A stretch of 64,000 nt of DNA, taken from NCBI RefSeq assembly GCF_024281035.1, contig NZ_JAMXLH010000016.1, forward strand, positions 62,001 through 126,000, given 5' to 3'. The notes beneath the pieces were generated by a model. The model saw only the letters and a list, made by a program, of their open reading frames with translations, had not been told where the DNA came from and ran no database searches. The stretch is from Paraburkholderia sp. GTDB taxonomy: Bacteria; Pseudomonadota; Gammaproteobacteria; Burkholderiales; Burkholderiaceae. Positions 61,701-64,000 of this stretch are shown here, one piece after another; within the stretch, counting starts at the first letter, position 1, and each line of letters opens with the position of its first letter. Position numbers and translations under genes: made by a program.

Positions 61701-61728
61701 TCAATAGTGCTTTTGTTCTGGAATTCAT

Positions 61729-62484
61729 ATGGGTTTTTATTCAGATCTTTCCGGTAAGAATGTCGTTGTAACCGGCGCGAGCGGAGATATCGGACTGGCT
61801 GTCTGCAGGAAGTATCTCGATCTTTCCAGCCGGGTTTTCGCCATTTACAACAGCTCGCCAGGCGGGCTCGAAAAACTCGCCAGCGAGCATGAAAACGGCG
61901 CGCTGTTGAGCATGGAGCAATGCGACGTGTCGGATCAGGGCGATGTCGAGCGTCTGGCGAAAAAACTGGAGAGAGAGGCAGGCAAGGTGGACGTGCTCGT
62001 GAACAACGCGGGCATCTGCAAGGACAACCTGTTCTCGGTGATGAGCTACGAAGATTTCGACAACGTCGTCAAAGTCAATCTTTACGGAACGTTCAATCTC
62101 TGCAGATCGTTGCTGCGTCTGTTGCGGTCCTCGGGCCAGGCGAGCGTCGTCAACGTGGCGTCCGTCTCGGGCGTCACCTCGAGTTTTGGCCAGTCGAACT
62201 ACAGCGCGGCCAAGGCAGGCGTGATCGGTTTTACCCGCACGATTGCGAGCGAATTCGCATCTAAAGGCATTCGCATCAATGCGGTGGCGCCCGGCATGAT
62301 CGAGTCGCGGATGGTCAAGAAAGTGCCCCGGCAGATCGTGCGCGCCATTGTCGACGCGATTCCGGTGAAGCGGATGGGGCGTGTGGACGAGGTTGCGAAC
62401 ATCGTGGCTTTCCTCAGTTCCGATTCGGCGAGCTATATCGTCGGTCAGACCCTGGTGGCCGACGGCGGACTGGTAATGCGTTAA
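61729..62484 (+). CDS. FabG-like 3-oxoacyl-ACP reductase (SDR)
   Basis: A 251-aa classical SDR: TGASGDIGLAVCRKYLDLS (NADPH loop), VDVLVNNAGICKDNLFSV, VNVASVSGVTSSFGQSNYSA and YSAAKAGVIGFT with the Ser-Tyr-Lys triad, then INAVAPGMIESRM and SYIVGQTLVADGGLVMR. This is the FabG pattern, which reduces 3-oxoacyl-ACP. It follows the acpS gene by 28 bp and sits beside a dehydratase and ACP, so it likely acts in the same acyl-ACP cycle. Confidence 0.88.
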   Translation: MGFYSDLSGKNVVVTGASGDIGLAVCRKYLDLSSRVFAIYNSSPGGLEKLASEHENGALLSMEQCDVSDQGDVERLAKKLEREAGKVDVLVNNAGICKDNLFSVMSYEDFDNVVKVNLYGTFNLCRSLLRLLRSSGQASVVNVASVSGVTSSFGQSNYSAAKAGVIGFTRTIASEFASKGIRINAVAPGMIESRMVKKVPRQIVRAIVDAIPVKRMGRVDEVANIVAFLSSDSASYIVGQTLVADGGLVMR

Positions 62485-62500
62485 GGCTGGAGAGGAAATT

Positions 62501-63097
62501 ATGTCGAGATCGGAAAGAAGTATTACCACGGCGCAATTGCTGCAAAAAATCGGGGCGTGGCGCTCCCCCATCTTCATGGTTGACCGTATTGAAGAGTTTG
62601 CTCCGGGGGAGAAGGGGCATATCGTTGTCGCCAAGCACGTTACGTTCAACGAACCCTATATCGAGGCTCATTTTCCCGGCAATCCGGTCATGCCCGGCGT
62701 GATGATTGCCGAAATCTTCGGGCAGGCGAGCGAGTATTTCAGCCTGCTCGACGACTTTTGCCGTGCCTACGCACAGGCATCGAACCAGGCGTTGAAAAAG
62801 GGCGATGACGTTAGCCGTGCATTGAACACGCCGGAAGGCGAGAAGATCATCTTGCAGGAACGCGAGCGGATTGCCGGCTTTCTCGCCGCACAGGACCTGA
62901 AGTTCAAGAAAGTGGTCTATCCGGGCGACACGATCCACGTTGAGAGCGCACTCAGTTTTTCGGACGTGCACGGGTTCCATCACTACAAGGTGGAAGCGCG
63001 AGTCGGACGACATGTCGTAGCGGAAGGAAAGGTCATCAACTTCCGGGCTGAGCGGGAAGCGATCATCGCCAAGAAGAATTCGGGTGTTTCAAGGTAA
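62501..63097 (+). CDS. FabZ-like 3-hydroxyacyl-ACP dehydratase, enlarged
   Basis: A 198-aa hot-dog dehydratase. H57 in EAHFPGNPVMPGVMIAEIFG and E71 sit 14 residues apart as in FabZ (His-x13-Glu). The opening IFMVDRIEEFAPGE and late VVYPGDTIHVES are also typical. It is about 45 residues longer than FabZ because of an insertion at about 80-125 (FCRAYAQASNQALKKGDDVS), probably a helix cap. The extension suggests an unusual acyl substrate. 16 bp after the reductase gene. Confidence 0.82.
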   Translation: MSRSERSITTAQLLQKIGAWRSPIFMVDRIEEFAPGEKGHIVVAKHVTFNEPYIEAHFPGNPVMPGVMIAEIFGQASEYFSLLDDFCRAYAQASNQALKKGDDVSRALNTPEGEKIILQERERIAGFLAAQDLKFKKVVYPGDTIHVESALSFSDVHGFHHYKVEARVGRHVVAEGKVINFRAEREAIIAKKNSGVSR

Positions 63098-63120
63098 CAG
63101 TGCTGAAGGGAAGCAGAACA

Positions 63121-63459
63121 ATGAACGACGCAATTGAAGGAAAAGTGAACGAGGCAATTGAACAGCGCAAGATCGTGCTGGAAAAGATCAAGTCGGGCCT
63201 GATTCACCGTTTGAATCTCCACCAGACGGTCGACCAGATCGATGACGACACGCCTTTGTTCGGCAGCGGGCTCAAGCTGGATTCCGTCGACGCAACCGAA
63301 ATCATCGTGTTGCTCGATGAGGCATTCGGCATTCGCGTCTCGGAAGGCGACGACCCGTCCTATATGCGCAACATCAATACGCTCGCGGCGTTTGTCCTGA
63401 GCCGGCAGCGCGAACAGGAAGCGGCTGCAGCGGACGAAGCGGACGAAGCGGATGCATAA
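63121..63459 (+). CDS. Acyl carrier protein
   Basis: A 112-aa ACP: an N-terminal helix (KIVLEKIKSGLIHRLNL), the DSx site with Ser55 in KLDSVDATEII as the phosphopantetheine attachment, and the acidic helix LDEAFGIRVSEGDDPSYM. A 20-residue N-terminal extension and an acidic tail (AAAADEADEADA) make it longer than the usual 80 aa. The carrier of the cluster, expected to be activated by the acpS-type gene upstream. Confidence 0.88.
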   Translation: MNDAIEGKVNEAIEQRKIVLEKIKSGLIHRLNLHQTVDQIDDDTPLFGSGLKLDSVDATEIIVLLDEAFGIRVSEGDDPSYMRNINTLAAFVLSRQREQEAAAADEADEADA

Positions 63460-63508
63460 GTCAGGCGCCTGACGAACAAACAGAAACAACCAGAGTTGAG
63501 GAATCGAA

Positions 63509-64000
63509 ATGAGTGCGTTGGAAAGCCTGCATATCAAGAACGGCGCCGCGATGGGCACCCGCAATGGCGTGAGCGTGCCGCTGAATTACAACCAGCCGGA
63601 AGCGGAACGTGTCGCAATGCGCAAGACTATTCTGCTGACCGATTATTCGCATCTGGGGATGGCCGAGATCTCCGGGGAAGGCGCGTATGAACTGCTGAAC
63701 CTGATGGTTGCGGGCGATGTGGGCTCGATTCGCGACGAACAGGGCATGTACACGATCATCCTGAACAACGAGGGAGAAATTATCTCCGACGTGTATATCC
63801 TGTGCGACGACGAGCGTTTCATCGTGATGTCCGAATGGCTTACGGGCGACGCAATCAGCGAAATGATGAAGCACCTGCTCGAACAGCACGGGAGTGAATT
63901 CGAGGAAATCGGGCACATCGGTTCGCTGGGCGACAGCCTGGGCGTGCTTCATTTCGAAGGGCCCTATAGCTGGGAATTGCTGGCGGAAATGTACGGCATG
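63509..64000 (+). CDS. GcvT-like aminomethyltransferase/folate-binding protein, partial
   Basis: The first 164 residues of a protein that runs past the window end. KTILLTDYSHLGMAEISGEG, NLMVAGDVGSIRDEQGMYTI, LNNEGEIISDVYILCDDER and GVLHFEGPYSWELLAEMYG match the N-terminal half of T-protein (GcvT) and YgfZ-like proteins that bind tetrahydrofolate. GcvT moves a methylene group from an aminomethyl-lipoyl carrier to THF. Next to an ACP it may instead alter an acyl group; inference. The ATG has GAGGAATCGAA. Confidence 0.75.
   Translation, partial: MSALESLHIKNGAAMGTRNGVSVPLNYNQPEAERVAMRKTILLTDYSHLGMAEISGEGAYELLNLMVAGDVGSIRDEQGMYTIILNNEGEIISDVYILCDDERFIVMSEWLTGDAISEMMKHLLEQHGSEFEEIGHIGSLGDSLGVLHFEGPYSWELLAEMYGM

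Overview
The window is GC-rich, densely coded DNA from a betaproteobacterium of the Burkholderiaceae, most likely Paraburkholderia or a close relative. This rests on the gene families seen (YXWGXW-repeat proteins, paired DUF1501/DUF1800 proteins, PQQ genes, a BcsE/F/G cellulose locus, an siaABCD-type operon) and on codon use. No rRNA, tRNA or CRISPR array was recognised. Function calls come from reading translations; no database search was run.

Layout. 1-5.8 kb is a split PQQ locus. pqqA-pqqB-pqqC lie on the minus strand. They converge with a plus-strand operon of pqqE, a 31-aa membrane peptide, a urate-oxidase-N-type membrane protein, a SerC-like aminotransferase and a short dihydroorotate-dehydrogenase-like protein. 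No pqqD is visible. A proline-iminopeptidase-like hydrolase follows (6.3-7.3 kb). 7.4-12.8 kb holds an envelope/stress block on the minus strand: YXWGXW proteins, DUF1501, DUF1800, a CpxP-like protein, an anti-sigma-like protein and an ECF sigma factor with a 9-bp repeat tract and possible leader ORF upstream. 13-18.6 kb has redox and regulator genes (AhpD-like, cupin, Ohr, a frameshifted MocR regulator beside an NmrA-like SDR, LysR). 18.6-20.5 kb is a scar region with IS66 and IS30 transposase remnants around a DedA gene with an altered C-terminus. 20.6-24.3 kb has small exported and cytosolic proteins, a MerR/CMD pair, a YciI protein and an orphan MotB-like protein. 24.6-32.3 kb is a two-component system followed by a complete RND efflux operon, with a putative response-regulator site between them.

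34.4-59.9 kb is a cyclic-di-GMP and cellulose block. It has a low-GC PocR-PAS-GGDEF protein with a C-terminal frameshift, an EAL protein, an siaABCD-type operon, a large 7TMR-GGDEF-EAL protein, a FeeM-type N-acyl amino acid synthase, and one minus-strand bcs operon in the order B-C-E-F-Q-A-G-(R-like). BcsA has a PilZ domain and BcsE is the second expected c-di-GMP reader. The likely logic is that GGDEF/EAL enzymes set c-di-GMP, which activates cellulose synthesis and BcsG-type phosphoethanolamine decoration. No bcsZ or bcsD was seen.

61.3-64.0 kb starts a plus-strand operon encoding a holo-ACP synthase, a FabG-like reductase, an enlarged FabZ-like dehydratase, an acyl carrier protein and a GcvT-like protein cut by the window end. 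It looks like a dedicated acyl-ACP pathway of unknown product. It and the pqqE-led operon are the best candidates for undescribed biochemistry here.
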